Assembly (NCBI GenBank): GCA_964554125.1
Contig: CAZKNG010000003.1
Location: forward strand, 1 to 64,000
DNA: 64,000 bases
Reading direction: 5' to 3'
Origin: JAGHBT01 sp035311885
GTDB taxonomy: Bacteria > Krumholzibacteriota > Krumholzibacteriia > Krumholzibacteriales > WJIX01
Part shown: piece after piece, positions 44,286 through 54,142 of the stretch
Numbering within the stretch: position 1 is the first letter of the stretch
Layout: every line of letters starts with the position of its first letter
Translations under genes and position numbers: made by a program
The notes under the pieces: generated by a model
Databases searched by the model: none
Told to the model about the DNA's origin: nothing
The model's input: only the letters and a program-made list of their open reading frames with translations

Positions 44286-45258
44286 CTATTTCGCACAGCC
44301 TGCTGATTAAAACGGGAAGGCCTTTACCTGTCAGGGCGGATATCGGATATACTTCTTCATCCAGAACCGAAGAAAAATCATCACCAAGCGGTTCTTCGAG
44401 CGTGTCGACCTTGTTTAAAGCAACAACCCTTGGTTTTGATAACAGGTCAGCATCGTAGGCACCGAGCTCTTCAATTAACAGATTATATGCCTCTGTTATT
44501 TCAGGTCCGCAAAGATCTATTACGAATAAAAGGACGCTGCATCGTTCAATATGCTGCAGGAACTGTATCCCCAACCCTTTCCCTTCATGCGCTCCCTTGA
44601 TAAGCCCCGGCACATCGACCATACTAAAAGACGCGAACTCATCGATTCTGACGATACCGAGCACGGGATAAAGTGTAGTAAAAGGATAGGAAGCGACGCG
44701 CGGATGAGCGGCACTGACAGAACTTATCAGTGTTGATTTTCCGGCGTTTGGAAACCCGACGAGCCCTACATCGGCAATCAGTTTCATAGTCAGCTGTAAG
44801 GTCTTCTTACTGGCCGGTTCTCCGCCGGTAGCTCTCCTCGGTGTCTTGTTTCTGGATGAACGGAAAGTATAGTTACCCCTTCCTCCTTTCCCCCCTTTAA
44901 GCAGCACGATCTCATCGTCATCATCTTTAAGATCAGCCAGAAGGTGGCCGCTTTCAGAGTCCTCAACCAGAGTACCCTTGGGAACTCTTATTATAACTGA
45001 TTCTCCTTTCTTTCCGGCTTTGCGCGCGCCGGCCCCCGGCCTGCCGTTTCCCGCCTTATAACTTTTACGATACCTGAGGTCAACTAAAGTGTTGATGCTC
45101 GGATCAACTCTCAATATAATATCCCCGCCATCTCCTCCATTTCCGCCGTCAGGTCCGCCACGAGGAACATATTTCTCTCTCCGGAAGCTTACACAACCAT
45201 CACCTCCGTCACCCGACTCCACATCTATCGTAACTCTGTCTATGAATGACTTAGCCAA
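44266..45258 (-). CDS. obgE: GTPase ObgE
   Basis: An Obg GTPase with the glycine-rich N-terminal domain (SGDGGDGCVSFRREKYVPRGGP...), then the G domain with GFPNAGKSTLIS (G1), SYPFTT (switch), DVPGLIKGAHEGKGLG (G3) and NKVD (G4). It works in 50S assembly and stress control. I place the start at TTG 45258, right after the upstream stop and eight bases past GGAGG, giving MAKSFIDRV; GTG 45267 is the alternative. The C-terminal Obg extension found in some species is absent. Its 3' end overlaps the converging serpin gene. Confidence 0.95.
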   Translation of the reverse strand: MAKSFIDRVTIDVESGDGGDGCVSFRREKYVPRGGPDGGNGGDGGDIILRVDPSINTLVDLRYRKSYKAGNGRPGAGARKAGKKGESVIIRVPKGTLVEDSESGHLLADLKDDDDEIVLLKGGKGGRGNYTFRSSRNKTPRRATGGEPASKKTLQLTMKLIADVGLVGFPNAGKSTLISSVSAAHPRVASYPFTTLYPVLGIVRIDEFASFSMVDVPGLIKGAHEGKGLGIQFLQHIERCSVLLFVIDLCGPEITEAYNLLIEELGAYDADLLSKPRVVALNKVDTLEEPLGDDFSSVLDEEVYPISALTGKGLPVLISRLCEIVNRNLT

Positions 45259-45259
45259 T

Positions 45260-46651
45260 TTATGCACCTCCGCATACTATATTATCAAAATATTTGCCGG
45301 GATTCAGCCTGGAGGACGGATCGATCACATTTTTAACCGCGTTCTGGAGGCGAAGCTCTGTCTCGCTGAATGCCAGATCGAGATAGGGGCGTTTTGTTGT
45401 GCCGATCCCGTGCTCACCACTCAAAGTGCCTCCCGCGGCAATTACATATGAAAAAAGATCATGGACAAACTCAGCTGCCCTGTCCATCTCCTCCTTTTTC
45501 CTTCTGTCAGTCATGATATTAACATGCAGATTACCATCTCCGCAGTGCCCGAAGATATAACAGTCCAGTCTTTTATCACTTGCAAGTTTGTGAACCTCCG
45601 TTACCGCTTCGGAAAGCCTGCCCAGAGGCAGAGCGATATCTTCATTAACCTTTGTAATTCCTCTTCTCGCGAGACTCGCGCTTATCGATCTTCTAAGATT
45701 CCACAGGAGTTCTCTCTCTTCATAATTTTCAGCGGTTATAAGTGAAAACCCTTTACTGTTACAAAAGTTCTCAAGAAGTCTCTGTTGATCGGCGGTTTGA
45801 ATATCTGTTCCTTCAATCTCGAGAAAGAGATAACTTAAGTCCCCCTTATTCTCAATTATCGGTAAAATATCAAGATATTCAGCAACGCATCGCATTGTCT
45901 TGGAATCAATAAACTCGAGCACACTCGGCCTGAACCCTGAGCGAAGAAGATTAGAAGCTGTGACCATTGCGTCTCCGTCAACACCGCCGCCCAGCAGGAA
46001 TGTTTTTCTTATCTTTGGAATCGGAAACACCTTCAAACGGGCTGAATAAATAATCCCCAGCGTACCTTCAGAACCTATAAGAAGAGAAGCCGGGCCGCGC
46101 GGTTCCCCTTCAAGAAATCTCCCTTCCGGAGTAATCCACTTGAGCGAAACCACATACCTGCGCGTCACACCGTATTTATACGCCCTGGGCCCACCCGCGT
46201 TCTCAGCAATATTACCCCCAATTGTAGAAACCTTGTAGCTCGCCGGATCAGGCGGATAGAAAAGCCCGAGCGGCTCTAAGTACTCCTGAAGACTGCCATT
46301 TACAATCCCGCTTTGAACCTCTACTTCATCCATTTTCCGGTTAAAGGATAGAACCTTCCTCATCTTTTCCGTCGAAACGACAATACCGCCTTGAGCAGGG
46401 ACCGAACCTCCGGAGAATCCGGTTCCCGCGCCTCTCGGAATAAGCGGAATTCCGAGCATCGCAGCGTTTTTAACAATTAAAGCCAGATCATTTTCAGATT
46501 CCGGGAAAGCCACTCCCGCGCAAAACCCTCTTATGCCGGTAGCATCATAACCATAGGCAACTCTGAAGAAATTTTCAGTATGCAGGATTACATCTCCGAT
46601 ACGATTCTTTAATTCCTTTATTCTCCCCGGGGATTGTTGCGTCATCATCAA
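45260..46651 (-). CDS. FAD-linked oxidase, GlcD type
   Basis: A 463-residue flavoprotein of the GlcD/D-lactate dehydrogenase class. The FAD-binding part has IPRGAGTGFSGGSVPAQGGIV (split as IPRGAGTGFSGG and PAQGGIVV, near residues 69-95) and GGNIAENAGGPRAYKYGVTR near 149; the C-terminal cap ends in GEHGIGTTKRPYL and LNPGKYF. It oxidises a 2-hydroxy acid such as glycolate or D-lactate. No GlcE/GlcF subunit genes adjoin. The 2-hydroxyacid dehydrogenase at 17449 could share a substrate, but nothing ties them. Confidence 0.9.
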   Translation of the reverse strand: MMMTQQSPGRIKELKNRIGDVILHTENFFRVAYGYDATGIRGFCAGVAFPESENDLALIVKNAAMLGIPLIPRGAGTGFSGGSVPAQGGIVVSTEKMRKVLSFNRKMDEVEVQSGIVNGSLQEYLEPLGLFYPPDPASYKVSTIGGNIAENAGGPRAYKYGVTRRYVVSLKWITPEGRFLEGEPRGPASLLIGSEGTLGIIYSARLKVFPIPKIRKTFLLGGGVDGDAMVTASNLLRSGFRPSVLEFIDSKTMRCVAEYLDILPIIENKGDLSYLFLEIEGTDIQTADQQRLLENFCNSKGFSLITAENYEERELLWNLRRSISASLARRGITKVNEDIALPLGRLSEAVTEVHKLASDKRLDCYIFGHCGDGNLHVNIMTDRRKKEEMDRAAEFVHDLFSYVIAAGGTLSGEHGIGTTKRPYLDLAFSETELRLQNAVKNVIDPSSRLNPGKYFDNIVCGGA

Positions 46652-46749
46652 GCTCCAAATCTTACTCTTACCGATCTTGCCGGATCAGATATAATGTTCC
46701 GCAATTAGTTCTTTTATAACCGGTTGATCATACAAAACTCTCAGTATTA

Positions 46750-47940
46750 TCAAGTATAATTCCCGACAAACTCTTCAAAGCGGTCAAGCGCTTTATTTAA
46801 TTCTTCTTCACCCGCCGCGAATGAGAACCTGATTGTATTATCACACCCGAAAGGTCCGCCCGGAATTAAAAGCAGCCCGTTCTCCTTCAGGAGTTTCTCA
46901 CAGAATTCCCCGCTGCCGGAAACGCCGCAACTGCCATACATCGAAGATACATCTACCAGAAAATAGAAAGCTCCGCCGGGATCAGGATATTTTATCCCAG
47001 GTATTCTCCCCAGCCTATCTGAGAATAGTTTTTTTCTCTTCTCGAATTCACCGCGCATCATATCTCTGTCTTCAGCACCTTCTTTAACAGCGGTTAACGC
47101 CGCCCACTGGGAAATCGCGTTAGGACATCCGGTAGCGTGCGCCTGATACGCGCTCATTCTGAAAATTACGTCACTGCCGGACATCGCAAACCCTATCCTC
47201 CAGCCCGTCATAGCGTAACTCTTAGAAACACCGGTTATGATAACAGCGCTGTCTTTCAGTTCCGGGACCAGAGAAACAGGCGAATAGTGCTTATTCCCCT
47301 CATATGTCAGAAATTCATATATTTCATCGCTGATAAGAGATATCCCCTCGCGCCGGAGGATTTCACCTATAGCTTTAACCTCATCAGCGCTGTAAACAAC
47401 GCCGGCCGGATTATTGGGTGAATTATACAGAATTGCTTTGGGCTTTGATTTTGCTACCTCGTCCTCAAGTTTCTCCGGGGTCAGCTTGTAGTCATTGTCC
47501 GCGCTGAGCTTTACAACCCTGGGCTTAGCTCCTACTAGTTTTACCATCTCCGGATAACTTACCCAGTAGGGTGTGAATATCAAAACCTCATCGCCCGGAT
47601 TAGTCAGAACAAAAAGAGCGTTGAAAATAGAGTGCTTTGCCCCGTTTGATATCATTACTTCCGAGCTCTTGTAGGGTATGCCGATCCGCTTTGAATATAT
47701 ATCCGCTACAGCTTCTCTCAGTTGTGATATCCCCGCTGCCGGTGTATATCTGGTCTTTCCGGTTCTTATTGCTTCATAAGCAGCTTCTTTAACAACATCC
47801 GGAGTCTCGAAATCGGGCTCGCCAGCCGCCAGCCCCACTACATCCTCTCCAGCTTCACGCAGGTTGTTGGCTTTTGTATTCAAACTCAGGGTAATTGAAG
47901 GTTCTATATTCCTGGCTCTTTCACTTATCACATCACTCAT
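46750..47940 (-). CDS. Class I/II pyridoxal-phosphate aminotransferase (AspC-like)
   Basis: A 396-residue aminotransferase. NSPNNPAGVVYS near residue 171, the PLP-lysine motif GVSKSYAMTGWRIGF near 237 and VAKAAPFG-like IPGGPFGCDNTIRFSF near 365 mark the aspartate aminotransferase family (I-gamma type, like those from Thermus and Bacillus). It swaps amino groups between aspartate and 2-oxoglutarate, or similar acids. It starts about 30 bases past coaD in the same direction. Confidence 0.93.
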   Translation of the reverse strand: MSDVISERARNIEPSITLSLNTKANNLREAGEDVVGLAAGEPDFETPDVVKEAAYEAIRTGKTRYTPAAGISQLREAVADIYSKRIGIPYKSSEVMISNGAKHSIFNALFVLTNPGDEVLIFTPYWVSYPEMVKLVGAKPRVVKLSADNDYKLTPEKLEDEVAKSKPKAILYNSPNNPAGVVYSADEVKAIGEILRREGISLISDEIYEFLTYEGNKHYSPVSLVPELKDSAVIITGVSKSYAMTGWRIGFAMSGSDVIFRMSAYQAHATGCPNAISQWAALTAVKEGAEDRDMMRGEFEKRKKLFSDRLGRIPGIKYPDPGGAFYFLVDVSSMYGSCGVSGSGEFCEKLLKENGLLLIPGGPFGCDNTIRFSFAAGEEELNKALDRFEEFVGNYT

Positions 47941-47971
47941 AAATCTCCTCCTCAGAATAAATCACTGTTAT

Positions 47972-48460
47972 CTAATCCCGCGGAAACCACTCTCTAAGAC
48001 TTTTCGCTACCGGTTCCGGCACGAGACTGTCAATTTCACCACCCAGACGATAAATTTCTTTTACAAGGGAACTGTGCAGGTAGATATATTTCTCACTGGG
48101 CATGAGAAATACAGTTTCAAAGTCCGGGTTGAGCTTCCTGTTCATAAGCCCGATCATAAGTTCATACTCAAAATCCGATATCGCCCTCAAACCCCTTATA
48201 ACAACATCCACCTTCCTCTTTCTGAATTCATCGACAAGAAGACCTTCGAAAGTCACGCATTCGATCCCCTTGCATCCCTCTAAACTCTTACTGGCTATTT
48301 CATGCCTCTGCTTGAGCGATAAAAGTGTGTTCTTGTGAGTACCCACTGCCACAGCAACAATGACTTTGTCAAAAACACGGGCGATCCGCTTAACAAGGTC
48401 AACGTGACCGTTTGTTATCGGATCAAAAGTGCCGGGGTAAAGAGCAGTTTTCAAACTCAT
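47972..48460 (-). CDS. coaD: Phosphopantetheine adenylyltransferase
   Basis: A 162-residue enzyme of coenzyme A synthesis, adenylating 4'-phosphopantetheine. The nucleotidyltransferase motif PGTFDPITNGHVDLVKR lies at residues 9-25 and the C-terminal YLHSSLVKEI, the variant of the ISSTxVR motif, near 125. It follows rsmD by 35 bases, a standard pairing. The start has GGGGAGG. Confidence 0.96.
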   Translation of the reverse strand: MSLKTALYPGTFDPITNGHVDLVKRIARVFDKVIVAVAVGTHKNTLLSLKQRHEIASKSLEGCKGIECVTFEGLLVDEFRKRKVDVVIRGLRAISDFEYELMIGLMNRKLNPDFETVFLMPSEKYIYLHSSLVKEIYRLGGEIDSLVPEPVAKSLREWFPRD

Positions 48461-48495
48461 GACCTCCCCTTCCGTAACTCTTAAGAAAGATTCAA

Positions 48496-49050
48496 TCAGC
48501 TCTCGATATATCTGAAGTAATTTATACAGGTATTCCCGAACTTTTTAGCTTTATATTTCTCCATAGGCTGGTCGCTTACAGATTCCAGCTCCTTGCTGCT
48601 TTCAATTACAAGAAGCCCGCATATCTTTCTTCCGGCTCCGTTTATGACCTTTAAAATCTCCTCGGCATAGCTGCTCTTATATGGAGGATCAGCAATTATT
48701 ATATCGTACCTGTACCCCTTTAAAACAGCCTTCTTGAGAAAACGGACAGAGTCGGTCCTTATAACTTCAGCGTGATCGGAACTGAATCGGCATTTTTCAA
48801 TATTTGATCTTATAGCTTTTACGGCGTTTCTGTTAATCTCCACAAAAGTAGATTTCTCAGCGCCCCGGCTCAAAGCTTCTATACCGAGACCCCCGGAGCC
48901 CGAAAAAAGGTCAAGCACAACAGAACCCTCTACTTCATTCTGCAGGTGATCAAAAACAGAACCCTTTACTAATTGTGTAGTAGGCCGGAAATCCTTCCCC
49001 CTTGCTCCTTTAAGCTTGGTTCCACCCTTCTTTCCGGATATTACTTTCAA
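48496..49050 (-). CDS. rsmD: 16S rRNA guanine-966 N2-methyltransferase
   Basis: RsmD, with VLDLFSGSGGLGIEALSRGA near residue 46 and the catalytic DPPY (IIADPPYKSS). I use the TTG at 49050, which gives the family start MKVISGKKGGTKL and has GAAAGG six bases upstream; the frame runs open to 49128 but that extension has no similarity to the family. It is followed by coaD and preceded by the pil terminator. Confidence 0.93.
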   Translation of the reverse strand: MKVISGKKGGTKLKGARGKDFRPTTQLVKGSVFDHLQNEVEGSVVLDLFSGSGGLGIEALSRGAEKSTFVEINRNAVKAIRSNIEKCRFSSDHAEVIRTDSVRFLKKAVLKGYRYDIIIADPPYKSSYAEEILKVINGAGRKICGLLVIESSKELESVSDQPMEKYKAKKFGNTCINYFRYIES

Positions 49051-49152
49051 ACTCAGCCTTTCGAGAAAACCCAGATTCAGCAGATTGCGCAAACACTTCA
49101 GCATAAATAAGATTCTCGGCGCGGGCAAGTAAAATCATTTTTCTCCACCGCA

Positions 49153-49190
49153 TAAAAAAACCCCCGAAAGTTATAATAACTTCCGGGGGT
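49153..49190 (-). terminator. Rho-independent terminator of the pil operon
   Basis: On the minus strand, CCCCCGGAAGTT and AACTTTCGGGGG form a stem of 12 positions with one mismatch around a short AT loop, followed by seven T. It lies 25 bases past the pilQ stop. Confidence 0.9.
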
Positions 49191-49214
49191 ACGACGGTAA
49201 GTGGAGGGGCAAAA

Positions 49215-51206
49215 TTATTCCACGATCGTCGGAGTAACGAAAATCACAAGTTCCTGTTTTTTCTTCGACTTTGAGGAGGATGAAAAAAGGGCGCCCAGAT
49301 AAGGTATATCTTTCAAAAAAGGTATGCCTCTTCTTACACTCGTGTCAAGCTTCTTGATCAATCCGCCGATAATTGCCGTTTCTCCGTTTGCAACTTCGAC
49401 CCTCGTGTCAGCTTCAGCGGTAGCGATTATCACGCCGCCCTGCTGAGTTGACTCGGTCTGAAGCTCACTTACCTCGGGATGGAGGTCAAGAGTGATGGTT
49501 CTGTCTTTATTTACGTGCGGAATAACTTTAAGCATTATTCCAATCTTTGTAAGCTCTGTTAAAGGGTTTCCGGCTTCATCCGCGACGATTAGAGGTATCT
49601 CTTTTCCAACCAGTATAGTGGCTTCCCTGTTTTCCATAGTGGTAATCCTGGGATTGGAGATTATATTTGCATTATTTTTCTCTTCCATCATCTGAAGAAT
49701 TGAATTAAGTTCTCCCCACGATTGAACACTGCCGATCTTGAGCGTCCCGCTTGTAAGGGGAAGGGCTTCATCCACACCGGCACTTCCGATAGCGTTGACA
49801 TCGGATTTATGAAGGTTCAGCAAATCCCACTTAATTCCAAGCTCGCGTTTCGCTTCAACATCCATCTCAACCAGTTTAGCGTTGATATTAACTTGTACAT
49901 GTTTAGTATCGAGTTCTTTTACAATCGCCGATACTTTATCAAGATTCTCTTCTATATCGTTAATAATCAAGGTGTTGCTTCCAGGATCAACATCGATTTT
50001 ACCCCGTTTGCTTACTACATTCTTCAGGGCGTCACCGATCTCTTCCGCGCTTGAATTATCTACAAAAACAACCCTCGTTTTCAGGGGAAGGAGATCCTTC
50101 TCTTTGTTCTTAGCACTTTTCTGATCAAGTTCTTGACGGAGCAAACGCTTACTTTCACCGACTCTTATCATCCCGTACTCTTCCCTGTAACCGTATCCAT
50201 GGGCTTTCAGAATAACTTCGAGAGCTTCCTGCCAGGGACAATCTTTTATATGAACAAAGACATCTCCCTCTACATCATCACCCGGAACGATATTAATATC
50301 GGCATAATGTGAAATTGTCTGAAGAACCGTTTTAATATCAGCCCCCTGGGCATCCAGAGTTATTCTTTTCGATCCCATAGGTATACCGGATCCAGCAGCC
50401 GGAGCTCCCCTGACATATGATTTTGACCAGGGAAGATTCTCAAACTTCACGCGCGGGGCGGAATTATTAACATCTATTTCACTTCCTGAACTCGATATTA
50501 CGGTTTGGTTTTCCGCGACGCGGCTTATATCCGCGGTATCACCACTGTTTTCTTTTTCGATCCAGGGAGAATCAACCTCATCTTCATCCTTTTTGATATT
50601 TCTGTCAGCATCACTCCTGTTTTCTATTTTGTCATCGTCTGACAGATTAACCGCTGAATGATTCTCTTCTATCACAGGTTTTATATTCTTTTCATTCTTA
50701 TCTTCTGTTTCGGAAAGTTCCCGGACTTCACTTACGGGATCCGGAGCAGCAACACTATTTTCTGTTTTACTGTCATTTAATGAAATATCAGCGTCATCAG
50801 CCCCGTTCGTATCAGAAATAAGCAGGACCTGTTTATTATTAATTTCGAAAATACGATGATTTACACTTTTTTTCAGGTCAAATACAAGTCTGCTTACAGG
50901 CACGGGGTCCGTTTTGAACTGGCTCGTTCTCACTCTGTATATCAACCGGGATTCGGTTTGATATGTAGATTCATCCAACCTGTTTGCCGCGCCCACACAA
51001 TCGACAACAAGCCTTTTCGGATCATCGGTAAAGAAAAGTTTGAATTCGATATCACCTGACTTGGCAATCTCGATTCTCAAATCTCCGTTTGCTTTCATGA
51101 TCTGGAGGTTCTTAATTTCCCCCGCGGTGTCAGATGCCTCTAAAAGATTAATAGGGACAACAACCATAACCAGTAATATCAATGTTAATTTGAGAAACTT
51201 CTGCAT
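49215..51206 (-). CDS. pilQ: Type IV pilus secretin PilQ
   Basis: The outer-membrane secretin through which the pilus passes. From ATG 51206 (AAGGAG seven bases upstream) it has 663 residues; the frame extends eight codons to 51230. After a signal peptide come an AMIN domain (about 30-130), a long acidic and Asn-rich linker (about 140-260), an STN/secretin-N region with TLDAQGADIKTVLQTISHYADINIV (split as TLDAQGADI and LQTISHYADINIV, about 283-310), and the secretin core ending KDIPYLGALFSSSSKSKKKQELVIFVTPTIVE (key end LVIFVTPTIV). It closes the pilMNOPQ set. Confidence 0.95.
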   Translation of the reverse strand: MQKFLKLTLILLVMVVVPINLLEASDTAGEIKNLQIMKANGDLRIEIAKSGDIEFKLFFTDDPKRLVVDCVGAANRLDESTYQTESRLIYRVRTSQFKTDPVPVSRLVFDLKKSVNHRIFEINNKQVLLISDTNGADDADISLNDSKTENSVAAPDPVSEVRELSETEDKNEKNIKPVIEENHSAVNLSDDDKIENRSDADRNIKKDEDEVDSPWIEKENSGDTADISRVAENQTVISSSGSEIDVNNSAPRVKFENLPWSKSYVRGAPAAGSGIPMGSKRITLDAQGADIKTVLQTISHYADINIVPGDDVEGDVFVHIKDCPWQEALEVILKAHGYGYREEYGMIRVGESKRLLRQELDQKSAKNKEKDLLPLKTRVVFVDNSSAEEIGDALKNVVSKRGKIDVDPGSNTLIINDIEENLDKVSAIVKELDTKHVQVNINAKLVEMDVEAKRELGIKWDLLNLHKSDVNAIGSAGVDEALPLTSGTLKIGSVQSWGELNSILQMMEEKNNANIISNPRITTMENREATILVGKEIPLIVADEAGNPLTELTKIGIMLKVIPHVNKDRTITLDLHPEVSELQTESTQQGGVIIATAEADTRVEVANGETAIIGGLIKKLDTSVRRGIPFLKDIPYLGALFSSSSKSKKKQELVIFVTPTIVE

Positions 51207-51207
51207 C

Positions 51208-51681
51208 TTAATCTCCTTTTTCCTTCTCACCCTCTAGGTTCAGAGTTATACTGTTAGTTTGTCCGTACGATCTTACTCGCGCTATCAGGGAACGTTCTGA
51301 AACGGAAACAATACTCCCATTCCTTATCGGATCCCCTACCTTTAATATATGACCAATTCCATTTCTGTCTTCGAGCATGGCGTATTTTTCCATTCCTCCG
51401 GAAAGCACACCAACCAGGCTGACCTTCTGGATATTAATAAGATCGGAGCTGCCTTCCTCAAAATCGCCGGACACAAGGCTCTGAAAGGGGTCTCTGTGGT
51501 TAAACGCCTGATAATAATAATGTTTTGTTCTAAGATTATCCTGTCCGTCTCTCTTTTCCGCCGCAAAAGCTGTCTGGGGCAGCAGTAATCCCAGAAAAAT
51601 TAAATAAACCGTTAATCTTTCCCATACCACTGAGGTATTATCAGGATTTGTCTTTATTCTTAACATCCGAAATCTCACCAC
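51208..51681 (-). CDS. pilP: Type IV pilus protein PilP
   Basis: A 157-residue PilP-like protein. A signal segment (LTVYLIFLGLLLPQTAFA) is followed by RDPFQSLV near residue 63 and the compact beta domain VSLVGVLSGGMEKYAMLED to KVGDPIRNGSIVSVSE, typical of PilP. PilP links the PilN/PilO frame to PilQ. Unlike many PilP it has no lipobox Cys. The first codon is GTG at 51681, overlapping pilO by 41 bases; the ATG at 51666, preceded by AAAGGTGGTG, is a good alternative start. Confidence 0.85.
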   Translation of the reverse strand: MVRFRMLRIKTNPDNTSVVWERLTVYLIFLGLLLPQTAFAAEKRDGQDNLRTKHYYYQAFNHRDPFQSLVSGDFEEGSSDLINIQKVSLVGVLSGGMEKYAMLEDRNGIGHILKVGDPIRNGSIVSVSERSLIARVRSYGQTNSITLNLEGEKEKGD

Positions 51682-52258
51682 CTTTCAGAAGTGTATAGGC
51701 AGTCATCGTCATTTGCGCTTCAATTGTTCTGGTTTTTCCTACTCCACCGTCATCTTTATTATCAAAAGAGGATATTTCCATATCAGATACATTAACAATA
51801 CGGTCCAGATTTGCCACTTTCGATAAAAATATGCCCACCTGGTGATATCTCCCCTTTACTCTTATATTTATCGGATTTTCGGCAAAAAAGTCCTTTCTTA
51901 TCCTCCGCTTAGGTTCGAAAAGGGTAAAATTAACACCTGCCTGATTTCCGGCCATCGTTATCTTTCTCAGCAATCCGGCTATCTCATCCTCTTCGGGCAG
52001 TAATTTAAGCGCAGCGACCCATTTCTCGTGCAATCTGTTGTATTCTGTCTCCAGCGCCTCAAGATTACCGACAGTTTTTCTGGCTTTTTCGAGTTCTGTG
52101 CTTACCTTATCATATTCCCTCTTAAGCGATTCTTCCTTCGCCGCCCGCGGTTTGTATAAGAAAGGCATGAAAGAAGTAAAGAAATAAACATAGGCGATCA
52201 TAGCCAGAAACATACCTATCACCATTGATTTTTGTACCTGTGGATCTTTTAAATCCAT
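51641..52258 (-). CDS. pilO: Type IV pilus protein PilO
   Basis: A 205-residue inner-membrane protein with one transmembrane segment near residues 12-30, a coiled coil at about 38-85 and a ferredoxin-like periplasmic domain (FFAENPINIRVKGRYHQVGIFLSKV near 123-147). PilO pairs with PilN to align the pilus machine across the periplasm. It follows pilN by 18 bases. Confidence 0.9.
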   Translation of the reverse strand: MDLKDPQVQKSMVIGMFLAMIAYVYFFTSFMPFLYKPRAAKEESLKREYDKVSTELEKARKTVGNLEALETEYNRLHEKWVAALKLLPEEDEIAGLLRKITMAGNQAGVNFTLFEPKRRIRKDFFAENPINIRVKGRYHQVGIFLSKVANLDRIVNVSDMEISSFDNKDDGGVGKTRTIEAQMTMTAYTLLKGGEISDVKNKDKS

Positions 52259-52276
52259 CGTTTCTACCTCTTTCCG

Positions 52277-52831
52277 TTATTGCGGTATTGCATTGCCCAC
52301 TAAAGAAAACTTCATTACTTTATTATTGTGTATCGTCCCTTCCTCCACCACACTCAGATCTACCTTTGTAAATAAGGAAGATCTCTCCAGATTTGTCATC
52401 ATATCCGCTACTTTGTAGTTGTTAAAAGTAATGCCGTCAATAGCATACTCTTTCGAAGAAAGCTCAGTTATACCGGTAAGCCAGCAGTTTCCGGGGATTT
52501 TCATACTGATATCATTCAACAATCTTACCCTGAAGAACCGATATTTATCGAGCGAAGTAATAAGCTGGAGTCTTTTATTAACCTCTCCGCGCTCCTTTGT
52601 GATCTTCTTTATTTTTGCCAGTTGCGGAGCAAGCTTTCTGGATTCCTTACGAGCGGTTTTTATCTTTTCTTCAAGATCGGCTATCCTGTGGCCCTGTATA
52701 AAACTGAAAGCAAGTATGCCCCCTATGACAATTAAAACCACACCAACCATATATACCGACGACATATCGGGAAGATTGAAACTGCGTTTTTTATCCCTGT
52801 CCTCAGGTGGCAGCAGATTTATTCTAATCAT
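52277..52831 (-). CDS. pilN: Type IV pilus protein PilN
   Basis: A 184-residue protein starting MIRINLLP, the conserved segment that binds PilM. A transmembrane helix lies at about 28-48, then a coiled coil to about 95 and a small periplasmic domain (WLTGITELSSKEYAIDG). The start overlaps the pilM stop by one base. Confidence 0.92.
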   Translation of the reverse strand: MIRINLLPPEDRDKKRSFNLPDMSSVYMVGVVLIVIGGILAFSFIQGHRIADLEEKIKTARKESRKLAPQLAKIKKITKERGEVNKRLQLITSLDKYRFFRVRLLNDISMKIPGNCWLTGITELSSKEYAIDGITFNNYKVADMMTNLERSSLFTKVDLSVVEEGTIHNNKVMKFSLVGNAIPQ

Positions 52832-53904
52832 TATTCCCCCGCCTTTCTCAGAGCGAGACCAATGCCCACTGTAAGTAATGGCGCTATCTCGTTCAAATCC
52901 TCTCCATATTCAGTGAAAATCCCTTCATCAAAATCGATCTGGGAAAGAGGATTATGTATTAAAAATTCAATGTCATGTTTATCCGAAAGTATTTCCTGTA
53001 AGAACGGAAGCCTCGCGCCCCCGCCGCTTAGAATAATTTTATCAATTTTATCCGCGTCACCGGCAGCCTTGAGGAAGGAAATACTCCGCTCTATTCCCAG
53101 AGACAGTTCTTTTGCCTTCTTTCTGAATATTTCCTTTACGGATTCCTCGTCTATATCACCGAGGTCACCTCTTACGACTCGCAACGCCTCTTCATAGTCG
53201 AGACCTTGTTCCTTCTGAAGCTCCTCGATAAAACTGCTGGTTCCCACACTGATATCTCTGGTAAAATGGGGGCTGTCGTTTTGAATTATATTTATATTGG
53301 TTACATCACTGCCGATATTTACAAGCCCTACAACTTCATCTTCCTCTTCTTCGCTTGAAGTGTAGTTTTCTTCAAAACTGTTCTGCAGGGCAAAAGAGTC
53401 AACATCAATAATCTCCGGGTTTAACCCAGCGTCTCTGATAAGTTCAGCGTAATCTGTAACCATATCTTTTTTAGCCGCAACCAGCAAAACTTCCATCTGA
53501 TTGGCGCCGATATCTTCATCAAGTATTTGAAAATCAAGACATACATCGTCAATATCAAAAGGAACGTGCTGCTCAGCTTCCCAGAATATTGCTTCCGCGG
53601 CGTCTTCAGCTGTCATTTTGTCCATAACAATTTTTTTAACTATAACCGCGCGTCCTGATACGGCGGAGACAACATTCTTCCCCGTGATCCCGGACTTATC
53701 GACGCATTCCGAAATAGTTTCTACCACGAGGTTCCTGTCCATAATTTCATCTTCCACGATTGCTTCCGGCAGGAGTTTGCTTATACCAAAATGGACTATC
53801 CTCGGTATCTGTTCAGAATGTTCTATTTCAACAACCTTAATCAAACTGGAACCAACATCAATACTGATCGTTGAAGGTTTTTTCTTAAATGGTAAAGATA
53901 TCAT
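52831..53904 (-). CDS. pilM: Type IV pilus ATPase-like protein PilM
   Basis: An actin-like protein on the cytoplasmic side of the machine. From ATG 53904 (AAAAGGATGG upstream) it has 357 residues; TTG at 53946 adds 14. ISIDVGSSLIKVVEIEH is the family opening, VVSAVSGRAVIVKKI and ILSGGGARLPFLQEIL (phosphate loop) follow. Residues VGLVNIGSDVTNINII form the second phosphate-binding strand. It is the first gene of pilMNOPQ; the 200 bases upstream probably hold its promoter, though none is clear. Confidence 0.93.
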   Translation of the reverse strand: MISLPFKKKPSTISIDVGSSLIKVVEIEHSEQIPRIVHFGISKLLPEAIVEDEIMDRNLVVETISECVDKSGITGKNVVSAVSGRAVIVKKIVMDKMTAEDAAEAIFWEAEQHVPFDIDDVCLDFQILDEDIGANQMEVLLVAAKKDMVTDYAELIRDAGLNPEIIDVDSFALQNSFEENYTSSEEEEDEVVGLVNIGSDVTNINIIQNDSPHFTRDISVGTSSFIEELQKEQGLDYEEALRVVRGDLGDIDEESVKEIFRKKAKELSLGIERSISFLKAAGDADKIDKIILSGGGARLPFLQEILSDKHDIEFLIHNPLSQIDFDEGIFTEYGEDLNEIAPLLTVGIGLALRKAGE

Positions 53905-54142
53905 TCGCGCACCATCCTTTTTATACAAGGAAACTGTGCTTTCCAATACTGAATTTTTTCTTACATCTTTTGACTAACTGCACTTTTTAAATTCCAATCA
54001 AGTAGTGGTCGCAACATATGTGCCAAAGTTCTGAAATTAAAGTCTTCGTAAGGGTTTGAATTGCCGAGGGTTATCAAACAGGGCCTCTTAACCCTCAGTG
54101 AGAGAATTACACAATTGCAAGGTTTTTGTGCAAAGTGATAAA